Below, in pieces: positions 15,577 through 22,372 of a DNA stretch of 22,449 bases. The position numbers and the translations under genes were made by a program. This DNA comes from Duodenibacillus intestinigallinarum (GTDB lineage Bacteria; Pseudomonadota; Gammaproteobacteria; Burkholderiales; Burkholderiaceae_F), in NCBI GenBank assembly GCA_019117105.1, contig DXAH01000078.1:1-22449 (forward strand), read 5' to 3'. The first letter of the stretch is position 1. The number at the start of each line of letters is the position of its first letter. A model generated the notes under the pieces. The model ran no database searches, had not been told where the DNA came from, and saw only the letters and a program-made list of their open reading frames with translations.

Positions 15577-16689
15577 ATGCGCATGAATCAAACCGCTCTG
15601 TTTGCTTCCTTACTGTTGGGTGCTTCCGGCTGCGTTCTTGCAGGCCCGGTTACCGTATATGGTACGGTCGACACCGGCATGGAGGTCTATTACAACGGGG
15701 ACAAAACCAACGTTCGTGTTTCGAGCGGTCTTCGAGAGGGCTCTAACTTCGGCTTCATGGGCAGCGAACTGCTCGGCAACGGCGCCGAAGTCTTCTACAA
15801 GCTCGAAAGCACGATCTTCGTCGACACCGGCTCCATGGCCGCCGACAACCGACTCTTTGACCGTGAAGCTCTGGTGGGCATCCGCGGCAACTACGGCTCA
15901 CTTTCTCTCGGCCGTCAGTACACGCCGCACTTCCTGACCATGGCCATGATCGACCCGGCCGGTCTCACCATGTCGAGTGCCGCCAACTACTTCGCCTGCC
16001 CTCAGTTTGAAGGCACGATCAACGGCTACACGGCCGACGAAACGACGCGCTTTAGCAATTCGATCAGTTACGACTCGCCTTCCTTCGGCGGCCTGACGAT
16101 TCAACTTTACGCCGCTTTGGGCGAACAGACGAGTGCCAACTCCAATTCGCCGACGCGCGGCAACGTCTACAACATCGGTTTCCGCTATCAGTCCGGTCCG
16201 TTGTCCGTCATGGCAAGCTACCTGCACCAGAACACGGCGATCTCCGGTTACGCCGACTGGGACAGCTACTGGGCCTTCGGTGCGGCATACGACTTTGAGG
16301 TGATCAAACCTTCGATCCTGTACGTTCACCGTGAAGGTTCCGATGAAGCCGTCGGCTCGGACCTTGGTGGCACAAACACAGCCAAGAGTCCCGATCTGGA
16401 CATGGTGCAGTTGGGTGCAAGCGCTCCGATCGGTCCCGGCAAGTTCATCGCCACCGTTGGTTACCTGAAGAACCACTCGGCTGAAGGCGGTGACGCCTGG
16501 GCTTGGGGTGTTCGCTATGACTATCCGATGAGCAAAAAGCTCACGCTCTACACCGGTCTGACCGGCATCCAGAACGACGACGATGCTCAATACAGCATCG
16601 GCGGCGGCGGATCCTCCTCTCCGGGTGAAGCGATTGCCTTCGGCGACGACCCGATGGTCTACTACGCCGGCATGACCTATCACTTCTAA
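15577..16689 (+). CDS. Outer-membrane porin, Gram-negative general porin family
   Basis: Encodes 370 residues with a signal peptide of about 22 residues (ending CVLAG). The mature part begins PVTVYGTVDTGMEVYYN, the classic first strand of betaproteobacterial trimeric porins. Family features include SNFGFMGSELLGNGAEVFYKLES, FDREALVGIRGNYGSLSLGRQYTP and a C-terminal Phe (GMTYHF). A 16-strand barrel is expected. It would admit small hydrophilic substrates, possibly those of the reductase encoded just upstream, which is inference from gene order. AAGGAGA (15564-15570) fixes the ATG at 15577. The gap from the FAD gene is 106 bases and holds a hairpin; a terminator follows. Confidence 0.92.
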   Translation: MRMNQTALFASLLLGASGCVLAGPVTVYGTVDTGMEVYYNGDKTNVRVSSGLREGSNFGFMGSELLGNGAEVFYKLESTIFVDTGSMAADNRLFDREALVGIRGNYGSLSLGRQYTPHFLTMAMIDPAGLTMSSAANYFACPQFEGTINGYTADETTRFSNSISYDSPSFGGLTIQLYAALGEQTSANSNSPTRGNVYNIGFRYQSGPLSVMASYLHQNTAISGYADWDSYWAFGAAYDFEVIKPSILYVHREGSDEAVGSDLGGTNTAKSPDLDMVQLGASAPIGPGKFIATVGYLKNHSAEGGDAWAWGVRYDYPMSKKLTLYTGLTGIQNDDDAQYSIGGGGSSSPGEAIAFGDDPMVYYAGMTYHF

Positions 16690-16704
16690 AGTCATAAACG
16701 AATC

Positions 16705-16741
16705 GGGCGGCAAACTTCGGAAAAAGTCTGTCGCCCTTTTT
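16705..16741 (+). terminator. Rho-independent terminator after the porin gene
   Basis: GGGCG (16705-16709) pairs with CGCCC (16732-16736). A G-T pair and several further pairs (to about 16717 with 16724) extend the stem, and TTTTT (16737-16741) follows. It ends the cytochrome/flavin/porin unit and lies between convergent genes. Confidence 0.8.
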
Positions 16742-16787
16742 CTGACCGTCCGTCCGAAAAACGACGGTCATTTCACTTTCTCGTTAA

Positions 16788-17654
16788 TCAGAGCTTGCCA
16801 CCCGGAACGATCTTACGCAGATCGAACTTCGTGCCCAGCGGGATGCGTTCAAGCTTCATACCCTTTTCGGACTGGCGGAACCAGTAGAGAGCTTCGCTGT
16901 CCTTCGGGCCAATCACTTCGCAGTCGTATTCACCGGTCACAAAAAGAGCCGTACCTTCCGGCAGACCGATCACCTCTTCATCTTTGTTGTACCAGAGAAA
17001 CTCTTCAAGACGATCTTCGCGGGTTTCATTGTTAAGACCCTGCGTGCCACCCGAAATGAAGTGCGGATTGGTTTGGAACGGAATAAAGCCGAAAGTGTTG
17101 AAGGACGGGGGCTCTGCGATCGGCATGTCGTTAGTGGTGCGCAGCGTCGGGCAAGCGACGTTGCCGCCTGCGGACCAGCCGCAGTACGGGACACCGGCGT
17201 TGACACGTTCGCGGATCAGATCAATGATGCCCGCTTCGTACATGCGCGTCACCAGAGCCCAAGTGTTGCCGCCGCCGACAGCGATTGCCTTGGCTTCGCG
17301 AACAGCCTTCTGAGGATCCTCGAAGCGATGGATGCTCACGATCTTGTGGCCGTAGGGCTTGAAGGCGTCCTGAACCTGCTTTTCATAGGCGTCGTACGTT
17401 CCCGCCACCTTGGCATACGGAATGAAGAGAATTTCGTACTTTTCCTTGCCGAACAGTTTTTCGTACTGATCGCCCGCAAAGTCCAGATAACCGGAATTGT
17501 GATAGCGGGAGCTTGATTGGATAAGCACGCGGCGCTTCGGACTGACTTTCATCGGCTTCAGAGGTGTCTTTTGCTTGGCCTGAGCCATCGGAGCTGCTAC
17601 TGCGGCAGCGCCCAGAATCGTTGCGGAAATCAGATTGCGACGAGTTAGAGCCAT
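16788..17654 (-). CDS. Tat-exported dipeptidase E-like peptidase (family S51)
   Basis: Encodes 288 residues. The N-terminus is a Tat-type signal (MALTRRNLISATILG, cleavage near AQA at 24-26), whereas E. coli PepE is cytoplasmic. The mature part closely resembles PepE: VGGGNTWALV (127-135), GWSAGGNVACPTLRTTNDMPI (159-179), NPHFISGG and VIGLPEGTALFV. The triad is intact: Ser161, Asp176 and His198 keep the spacing of E. coli Ser120, Asp135 and His157. PepE cleaves dipeptides with N-terminal Asp, so this enzyme may release aspartate in the periplasm. The ATG at 17654 has AGGAG eight bases upstream; twelve more codons are open but unsupported. It lies downstream of the flavocytochrome gene, past a terminator. 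Confidence 0.93.
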   Translation of the reverse strand: MALTRRNLISATILGAAAVAAPMAQAKQKTPLKPMKVSPKRRVLIQSSSRYHNSGYLDFAGDQYEKLFGKEKYEILFIPYAKVAGTYDAYEKQVQDAFKPYGHKIVSIHRFEDPQKAVREAKAIAVGGGNTWALVTRMYEAGIIDLIRERVNAGVPYCGWSAGGNVACPTLRTTNDMPIAEPPSFNTFGFIPFQTNPHFISGGTQGLNNETREDRLEEFLWYNKDEEVIGLPEGTALFVTGEYDCEVIGPKDSEALYWFRQSEKGMKLERIPLGTKFDLRKIVPGGKL

Positions 17655-17674
17655 TCCTTCTCTCCTAATTTTGT

Positions 17675-17691
17675 GTTGATCATCAATCAAC
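17675..17691. promoter_or_regulatory. GTTGAT-ATCAAC palindrome in the dipeptidase leader
   Basis: GTTGATCATCAATCAAC is a perfect 6-bp inverted repeat with a 5-base spacer, 20 bases upstream of the dipeptidase start. The arms match FNR half-sites (TTGAT/ATCAA), but the spacer is 5 rather than 4, so it is not a standard FNR box. A TATAAC, read on the minus strand around 17711-17716, could be a -10 element just upstream. Confidence 0.45.
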
Positions 17692-17810
17692 TAGGTGATT
17701 TTGACTAGGAGGTTATACCTAACTTCCTCGTGGAAAGAAATGGAGAAATGTCGCAAAAGAAGACCGATTTGCGTTAGCTCAGTGAGCTTTACACATTTAC
17801 TCATCGGAGC

Positions 17811-17854
17811 AAAAAACCGGAAGCCTGCCCGAGTGGACCTGCTCCCGGTTTTTT
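17811..17854. terminator. Bidirectional terminator downstream of the flavocytochrome gene
   Basis: AAAAAACCGG (17811-17820) pairs perfectly with CCGGTTTTTT (17845-17854). On the minus strand it terminates the flavocytochrome gene and separates it from the dipeptidase. By symmetry it would also work on the plus strand. Confidence 0.75.
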
Positions 17855-17902
17855 GAAATCACCGCTTGACTTGTCATACGGCAAGCGGCTTGTCAGTCAG
17901 CA

Positions 17903-18529
17903 TTACCTCCCGACGGCTGCGGCCGCCTCCTGAGCCGCGATGCGGCCGAAGACGATGTTGCCGGCCACAGCATTGCCGCCATAGCGGTCGTCACCGTGCC
18001 ATTCGCCGACGACTTCACCGGCAGCAAGCAGGCCCGGAATCTTCTTGCCGTTGGTGTCGAGCACATGCGTGCGGGCGTCGGTGCGCAAGCCACCCAACGT
18101 ACCGCCGATAGCAGGCACCACGTCGATCGCGTAGATCTTGCCCTGGTTGAGCGGTTCGGGCAGTTCCTTACGTCCGAAGTCGGCGTCGTTCTTGGCCTTC
18201 ACGAAACCTGCGTAACGCTTCATGGTCTTCGCAAATTCCTCTGCCGGCAATCCCAGTTTCTTGGCAAGCGCTTCAGGCGTATCACCTTCAGTCACGACAC
18301 CGAGACGCACGTAGCCCTGATGCACCTTCGGACGCTTGGCCACCACAGCATCGTCGTAGATCAGCCAGACCTTCTGAGCAGGCTGCTTCAACATTGCTGC
18401 GCCCAGTTCGTTGCGCGGCGCGTTGTCGTTGTAGAAGCGCTGGCCCTTGTTGTTCACAAGGATGCCGCCGTTGGTGCGCATCGCGAGCGTGATCATCAGA
18501 CTCGTGCCGGATGCTATGTTCGGATGCAC
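17903..18529 (-). CDS. C-terminal part of a frameshifted flavocytochrome c
   Basis: This frame holds the rest of the flavin domain of the gene that begins at 19727. The reading frame is open from GAA at 18541 (giving ERVQVHPN); the GTG at 18529 has no ribosome-binding site, so separate translation is unlikely. It contains GGILVNNKGQRFYND, the capping domain, and the final FAD site KIPGLLAAGEVVG through DRYGGNAVAGNIVFGRIAAQEA. Compared with Shewanella fumarate reductase from memory, His of the HPT motif, the catalytic Arg (NAPRNE) and the Arg of NRLGGN are kept. The proton-relay Glu is Leu (ITLAMR), and the HHTMGG His pair is Gly-Gly (IGGTLGG). Fumarate is therefore a doubtful substrate. Confidence 0.8.
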   Translation of the reverse strand: MHPNIASGTSLMITLAMRTNGGILVNNKGQRFYNDNAPRNELGAAMLKQPAQKVWLIYDDAVVAKRPKVHQGYVRLGVVTEGDTPEALAKKLGLPAEEFAKTMKRYAGFVKAKNDADFGRKELPEPLNQGKIYAIDVVPAIGGTLGGLRTDARTHVLDTNGKKIPGLLAAGEVVGEWHGDDRYGGNAVAGNIVFGRIAAQEAAAAVGR

Positions 18530-18539
18530 CTGAACGCGT

Positions 18540-19727
18540 TCAAGATGCGTCAGCGCCCACGTCCTGCCCCAGGTAAATGCCGTCGCCGTGAGAACCGGGC
18601 TGAGCCGAAGTCACCATGCCGAAGAATTCCGGATGGAACTTGCTCACGAGCTTACCGTTGTTGGCGTAGCTACCAGTAGCGAGCAACACGGTCGGAGCGC
18701 TGATGCGGTACAGGCCGGTGTTCTTACCCTTGACAAGCACACCTGTCACGGCGCCGTTCTTGTCGCGTTCCAGACGAACCACCTGCGAGTTGACGCGAAC
18801 ATCGGCACCGGACTTTTCCAGTGCGGGCTTCATTTCCTTGATCATGTAGCGACCGATGCCGCCCGACTTGGTGTAGTGCATACGAGGAGCCTGGCAGCCA
18901 CCGTAGACGCCTGGGTCAAGGTCGAGCTTGCCGCCCAGTGCTTCGAACCATTCAAGAGCCGAGTTGCTCTGTTCGGTCAACACGTTGACGAGAACCTTGT
19001 CGTTCGTGCCTTTGCCAACCTTCAAAGTATCCTGCGTGAACATTTCGGGCGTGTCGCTGATGCCGGCGGCCTTCTGCTGCTTGGAACCGGCAACGTTCAT
19101 GCCGCCTGTGGACAGCAAGGAACTGCCGCCGATGATCGGCATTTTTTCCAGCACGATGGTCTTGAGGCCTTTGCGAGAAGCTTCAATGGCCGCGGCAATG
19201 CCGGCGCCACCCGCACCGACCACCACAAAGTCAGCCTTTTCCGTGCGATTCGGCATGGCATCGCGATAGATTGACAAATCCACCGGCGTGTAAGCAATCT
19301 TTTGACGGCCGAATTTCATCGGCATGTCGAAAATGTGGCAGTTGTTGCAATAGGCAAACGAGGCTTCGTGTCCGCCGTGGCAGGTTGTGCAGGAATCAAT
19401 GGACAAATGCCCGGCGTGAGCGCTGATCTTCTGACCGGCGGCCATGTCCTTCTTGCCGAGGCTTTCGTAGGAACCGTGGCAAGTGGCGCATTTCTTGTCG
19501 ATTTCTGACTGAGCATCAGTTACCTTGTCGTTCGGATGGCACGTCGAACAATCGGCCACCTTCTTTTTCATGTGGTAGCCGGCCAGATAGTCAGCCTTGG
19601 CGCCTTGTGAGTAGATTGTCTTTGCCGAAGCGACGTCCATGCCGTCGGCCGCCTGTGCGGTACCGGCAAGCAGCATCATGGCCGAAGCCGCTGCAAGAGC
19701 CGTCCGCAGCATTCTGATTGGGGTCAT
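18540..19727 (-). CDS. N-terminal part of a frameshifted tetrahaem flavocytochrome c
   Basis: Encodes 395 residues: a Sec signal peptide (1-28, ending AQAAD), then a tetrahaem domain with CxxCH at 60-64, 80-84, 113-117 and 127-131, then a FAD-binding domain with GAGGAG at 171-176. The architecture matches periplasmic flavocytochrome c3 reductases (fumarate or urocanate reductase type). Translation stops at TGA (18540-18542) right after LGQDVGADAS, where relatives continue. The missing remainder is in the next frame from 18541, so one extra or two missing bases split the gene; full length would be near 608 residues. ATG 19727 is preferred because AGGAG is eight bases upstream; ATG 19733 is too close. 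The LysR gene lies upstream on the same strand. Confidence 0.85.
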   Translation of the reverse strand: MTPIRMLRTALAAASAMMLLAGTAQAADGMDVASAKTIYSQGAKADYLAGYHMKKKVADCSTCHPNDKVTDAQSEIDKKCATCHGSYESLGKKDMAAGQKISAHAGHLSIDSCTTCHGGHEASFAYCNNCHIFDMPMKFGRQKIAYTPVDLSIYRDAMPNRTEKADFVVVGAGGAGIAAAIEASRKGLKTIVLEKMPIIGGSSLLSTGGMNVAGSKQQKAAGISDTPEMFTQDTLKVGKGTNDKVLVNVLTEQSNSALEWFEALGGKLDLDPGVYGGCQAPRMHYTKSGGIGRYMIKEMKPALEKSGADVRVNSQVVRLERDKNGAVTGVLVKGKNTGLYRISAPTVLLATGSYANNGKLVSKFHPEFFGMVTSAQPGSHGDGIYLGQDVGADAS

Positions 19728-19832
19728 AGTCATCTCTCCTCTGGGGCTTTAATTTCTTATCCCAAAGTTAAGAGTTTAGACTTCCCGAATCACTTTCAAA
19801 GAGAATTTTTCTCTGCCAGCATTGAGAAAAAC

Positions 19833-20765
19833 TCAACCAATGTCTCGTTTAAGTTTGCGAAGTAGCGAGACAAACTCACCGGCCATTTCGTCCATCAGGC
19901 GTCGAGTCGCTTCGTCTGCACGTTCCTTGCGGCAAAAAAGCACCAACTCACGCACCGGAAGCTTTGAACGACAGGTAAGAATCTTTAGCTTCGGATGCCC
20001 GAAGAGTGCCGGTTCAAAGTCAATGAAAATGCCAAGACCACGTCCGGCAAGATCAAAACCCAAGTCCTCCTGATGTACTTCATACCGCGGCTCAATGTGC
20101 AGTCCGTATTGGCGGAAATAACTGCTATAAGCCGCAAACGAGACGGAGTCGCGTGTCAGCGTAATCAGCGGCTGCTGCACAAGCTCTTCAAGTTTCCAGG
20201 GTTTCAACGGTTGTTTCCGCTTTCCCTGAAGCTCGTCAAAGTAGGCCGGAGAAACAACGAAATATTCTTGGATTGTCGTGAGAGGAACAACGTAGAAGCG
20301 CTCGGGCCGATCCAAAGGCAGCATGGTGCTTCCAATCAAAGCCTCGTCATTGGCTACCGCCTTGACTGTTCCCGCCATGGATCGGGTCAAGAACCGTACT
20401 TTTATTGGCTCGTCGTCCTTTTGCATCCGCTCGAGAATCGGCACAAAAAACGCTTTGATGAATGTGTGAATAGAGGCAAAAGCGAAATCCGTTTGCTCCG
20501 GTGTCGTTGCCGACATCAGTTCGCGTTCGGCCGCTTCGATACCAACCACAAGCGGCTTGACCTTCGCGTAGAGTTGCTTGCTCGGAGCAGTCGGTTGCAG
20601 CCCTTCCGAAGTGCGCTCGAAAAGCTTCACACCCAAACTTTGCTCAAAGTCGCGCAACGCGTGACTAACCGCCGAAGGCGTCACGCAAAGGCGTTCTGCC
20701 GCCTTCACGAGACGCCTCTCTTCGTATACGGCAAGAAAAACAGGATATGCGGATAGTCGGGCCAT
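19833..20765 (-). CDS. LysR-family transcriptional regulator
   Basis: Encodes 310 residues. An N-terminal winged helix-turn-helix covers about 1-62 (FLAVYEERRLVKAAERLCVTP, SAVSHALRDFEQSLGVKLFERT). A periplasmic-binding-protein-like effector domain runs from about 90 to 300. The ligand cannot be predicted. The protein lies upstream of the flavocytochrome gene on the same strand, 105 bases away, so it may regulate it in cis or be partly co-transcribed; LysR genes are more often divergent from their targets. Small hairpins (19822-19836 and 19800-19814) overlap or follow its stop and may weaken read-through. A perfect FNR-type box precedes the gene. The family call is firm, the target inferred. 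Confidence 0.92.
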   Translation of the reverse strand: MARLSAYPVFLAVYEERRLVKAAERLCVTPSAVSHALRDFEQSLGVKLFERTSEGLQPTAPSKQLYAKVKPLVVGIEAAERELMSATTPEQTDFAFASIHTFIKAFFVPILERMQKDDEPIKVRFLTRSMAGTVKAVANDEALIGSTMLPLDRPERFYVVPLTTIQEYFVVSPAYFDELQGKRKQPLKPWKLEELVQQPLITLTRDSVSFAAYSSYFRQYGLHIEPRYEVHQEDLGFDLAGRGLGIFIDFEPALFGHPKLKILTCRSKLPVRELVLFCRKERADEATRRLMDEMAGEFVSLLRKLKRDIG

Positions 20766-20853
20766 GTTGCGGGTTCGTCAGAAGAAAAAACGGTCAAGCG
20801 CCGCTATCGACGCCTGACCTCCCAACCTCCCGGGTCGCTAGATCACAAGCGCA

Positions 20854-20867
20854 TTGATTCGGATCAA
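20854..20867 (-). promoter_or_regulatory. Perfect FNR-type box upstream of the LysR gene
   Basis: TTGATTCGGATCAA is an exact match to the FNR consensus TTGAT-N4-ATCAA. It lies 88 bases upstream of the LysR ATG and 39 bases from the insertion sequence end at 20907. It would place the LysR gene under oxygen-responsive control by an FNR-type protein not encoded here. No clear -10 element could be matched to it, so activation versus repression is open. Confidence 0.65.
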
Positions 20868-20906
20868 ATTGCTCGCAAATAAATTTTTTAGCCTTTGATA
20901 TTCCTG

Positions 20907-20927
20907 CATTGCTGTCCAAAACAAAAT
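20907..20927 (+). repeat. Left terminal inverted repeat of the IS element
   Basis: Twenty-one bases, reading CATTGCTGTCC then AAAACAAAAT, are the exact reverse complement of 22352-22372. The match fades beyond base 21, apart from a TG two bases further in on both sides. Confidence 0.9.
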
Positions 20928-21020
20928 CTGATACGAGGGCGACTTTTCTGGCAAAAGAAAATTGAATCTGTCCAAAGCAAATTCGAGGCTCTCGACTGAG
21001 CCTCAGCGCCAATAAAAAAC

Positions 21021-21077
21021 GGCGGAGACCGTATACGATGAAGAGGTACCACCCTTCAACATCGCTACATCTCCGCC
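21021..21077 (+). promoter_or_regulatory. Inverted repeat ending at the transposase start codon
   Basis: GGCGGAGA (21021-21028) and TCTCCGCC (21070-21077) are perfect inverted repeats, the second touching the ATG at 21078. No ribosome-binding site precedes this ATG. On a transcript entering from outside, the stem could hide the start. A second hairpin, GAGGCTC/GAGCCTC (20985-20991 with 20998-21004), lies just upstream. Translation blocking of read-through transcripts is known for IS4-family relatives such as IS10 and IS50; here it is inference. Confidence 0.5.
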
Positions 21078-21434
21078 ATGAAACCGAAGACTATCACGGT
21101 GTTCGCGCAACTGTGCAATATGCTGCCGCGCGAGCCGCTTATTCTCATCTCTCAAGATCAAACGCCCAGTGAAGACGGTCGCAGGTTCAACGCTCAGAAA
21201 TTCAACACCTGGGACTTGTTGTGTGCCTTAATTTTCTGCCACCTGGGCGCTGTACGTCGTTGCGTTGCATTGAGGACGGCCTGTTTACCGCGCGGCGAGA
21301 ACTCCATCACGCCCGACAAGCTCAGTTTTTGCGTAGATCAACCCTGTCCTACATCAACAATCACACGAACTTCAGCATTTTGGAAATGTACTACTACCAG
21401 GTTTTGGAGTATTTCCGTGAGGCTTTGGCGCTGA
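21078..21434 (+). pseudogene. N-terminal fragment of the IS4 transposase (frameshifted)
   Basis: The first 60 or so codons encode MKPKTITVFAQLCNMLPREP through KFNTWDLLCALIFCHLG, resembling the DUF4372-type N-terminus of some IS4 transposases, the DNA-binding part. After about 21255 the frame reads nonsense (AVRRCVALRTACLP), while the homologous sequence continues in the -1 frame. The likely cause is loss of one base in GTACGTCG (about 21253-21260). No slippery heptamer is present, so programmed frameshifting is not supported. Confidence 0.75.
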
Positions 21435-22273
21435 AGTTTTCCAAGACATACACCAAGCCGGTATTTTCGTTGGATTCAACGACCATAACCCTGTGTTATT
21501 CACTATTTCCTTGGACGCGATACCGGTCGCATAAGGGAGGCCTTAAGCTGCACACAGCCTTAAACCACGAGTTGTTGCTTCCCGAAGTCATCGATATGAC
21601 AGAGGGTAGCCTCAACGACGTAAAGCATGCCAAGGCGGTCATCAGACAACTGCCACCGGACAGCATTGTCGTCATGGACCGCGGATACAACGACTATGAG
21701 CTGTTCTCCTGGCTGTCGGATCGAGGAACAACCTTTGTAACTCGACTCAAGGACAATGCGCTTACAACGCCGCTGCACAATCGTTGCTTGGCTGCGGGTC
21801 CAGGTGAATGGAGCCTGCATTCCTTCGAATTTTGCGGCATTGCAGCCCGTTGCTGTGAGGGAAAAAGCTTTCGTCTTGTTTGTTGGAACGACACTGAAAA
21901 TCTGAGATGGTTCCGGTTTATTTCAAACGCCGAGAATCTTACTGGCCCTCAGATTGCTCAACTGTATCGAGATCGTTGGAAGATCGAGCTGTTCTTCAAG
22001 AAGCTCAAGCAGAACCTTCGCGTCCAGAGCTTCATCGGACGGAGTCCCAATGCCGTCATGAATCAAATTTGGGGAGCCATGATCTCAGTGTTGCTAGTGG
22101 ATGTATTGCTCCGCCAGGCCAAGTACCCCTGGAGTTTCTCAAGACTTTTCGACTACCTGAGCATGAACCTGCTTACGCACAACAACTTGATGCAAATTAT
22201 CGAGCGACCCAACCTTCCGACAGAACCTAACGAGGCGTCTTTGGAAGGGGTGCAACAGTGGTTATTCGATTGA
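21221..22273 (+). pseudogene. IS4-family transposase, catalytic part (frameshifted)
   Basis: This frame has 350 codons from a GTG without a ribosome-binding site; real homology begins near residue 13 (SLRCIEDGLF). It carries STLSYINNH, then the DDE catalytic residues: Asp85 (FSLDSTTI), Asp153 (VVMDRGYND) and Glu256 within the IS4 signature Tyr249-x2-Arg252-x3-Glu256-x6-Lys263. The catalytic core is thus complete, but the N-terminal domain is in another frame (21078-21260). The element is therefore probably inactive unless the frameshift is a sequencing error or is bypassed. Confidence 0.85.
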
Positions 22274-22351
22274 CGGGGGACTTGGTTTCACCGGCAAAAA
22301 TCAACTTCGTTTGAAATCAACGAGTTAAAGCGTCACGATCTGACTATGCAC

Positions 22352-22372
22352 ATTTTGTTTTGGACAGCAATG
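22352..22372 (-). repeat. Right terminal inverted repeat of the IS element
   Basis: Exact reverse complement of 20907-20927. It starts 78 bases after the transposase stop codon. The remaining 77 bases of the window (22373-22449) hold no recognisable gene. Confidence 0.9.

Larger units (their letters stand above)
20907..22372 (+). mobile_element. IS4-family insertion sequence, about 1.47 kb
   Basis: Bounded by perfect 21-bp inverted repeats at 20907-20927 (beginning CATTGCTGTCC) and 22352-22372 (ending GGACAGCAATG). It encodes one IS4-type DDE transposase with a YREK motif, split by a frameshift. Length and layout fit the IS4 family. No target-site duplication can be seen next to the repeats (TTCCTG on the left, AGTTG on the right), which suggests an old insertion or a later rearrangement. 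A second, partial copy of the repeat lies inside the left end at 20968-20982. I cannot name the specific element. Confidence 0.85.

Noticed and set aside
17776..17788. AGCTCAGTGAGCT palindrome as an operator
   Set aside because: Symmetric, but it lies between a terminator and the dipeptidase leader with no second copy or nearby promoter match; likely chance.
18539..18545. Programmed +1 frameshift (prfB-like) or selenocysteine at TGA
   Set aside because: The site is TCT-TGA-A rather than CTT-TGA-C, and a slipped tRNA would pair poorly. Reading through TGA in frame gives sequence unlike the family. Mutation or sequencing error is simpler.
20895..20906. Target-site duplication flanking the IS
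   Set aside because: The bases left of 20907 and right of 22372 share no direct repeat that I can see.
21250..21262. Programmed -1 frameshift in the transposase
   Set aside because: No A-rich slippery heptamer is present, and IS4 elements normally encode the transposase in one frame.
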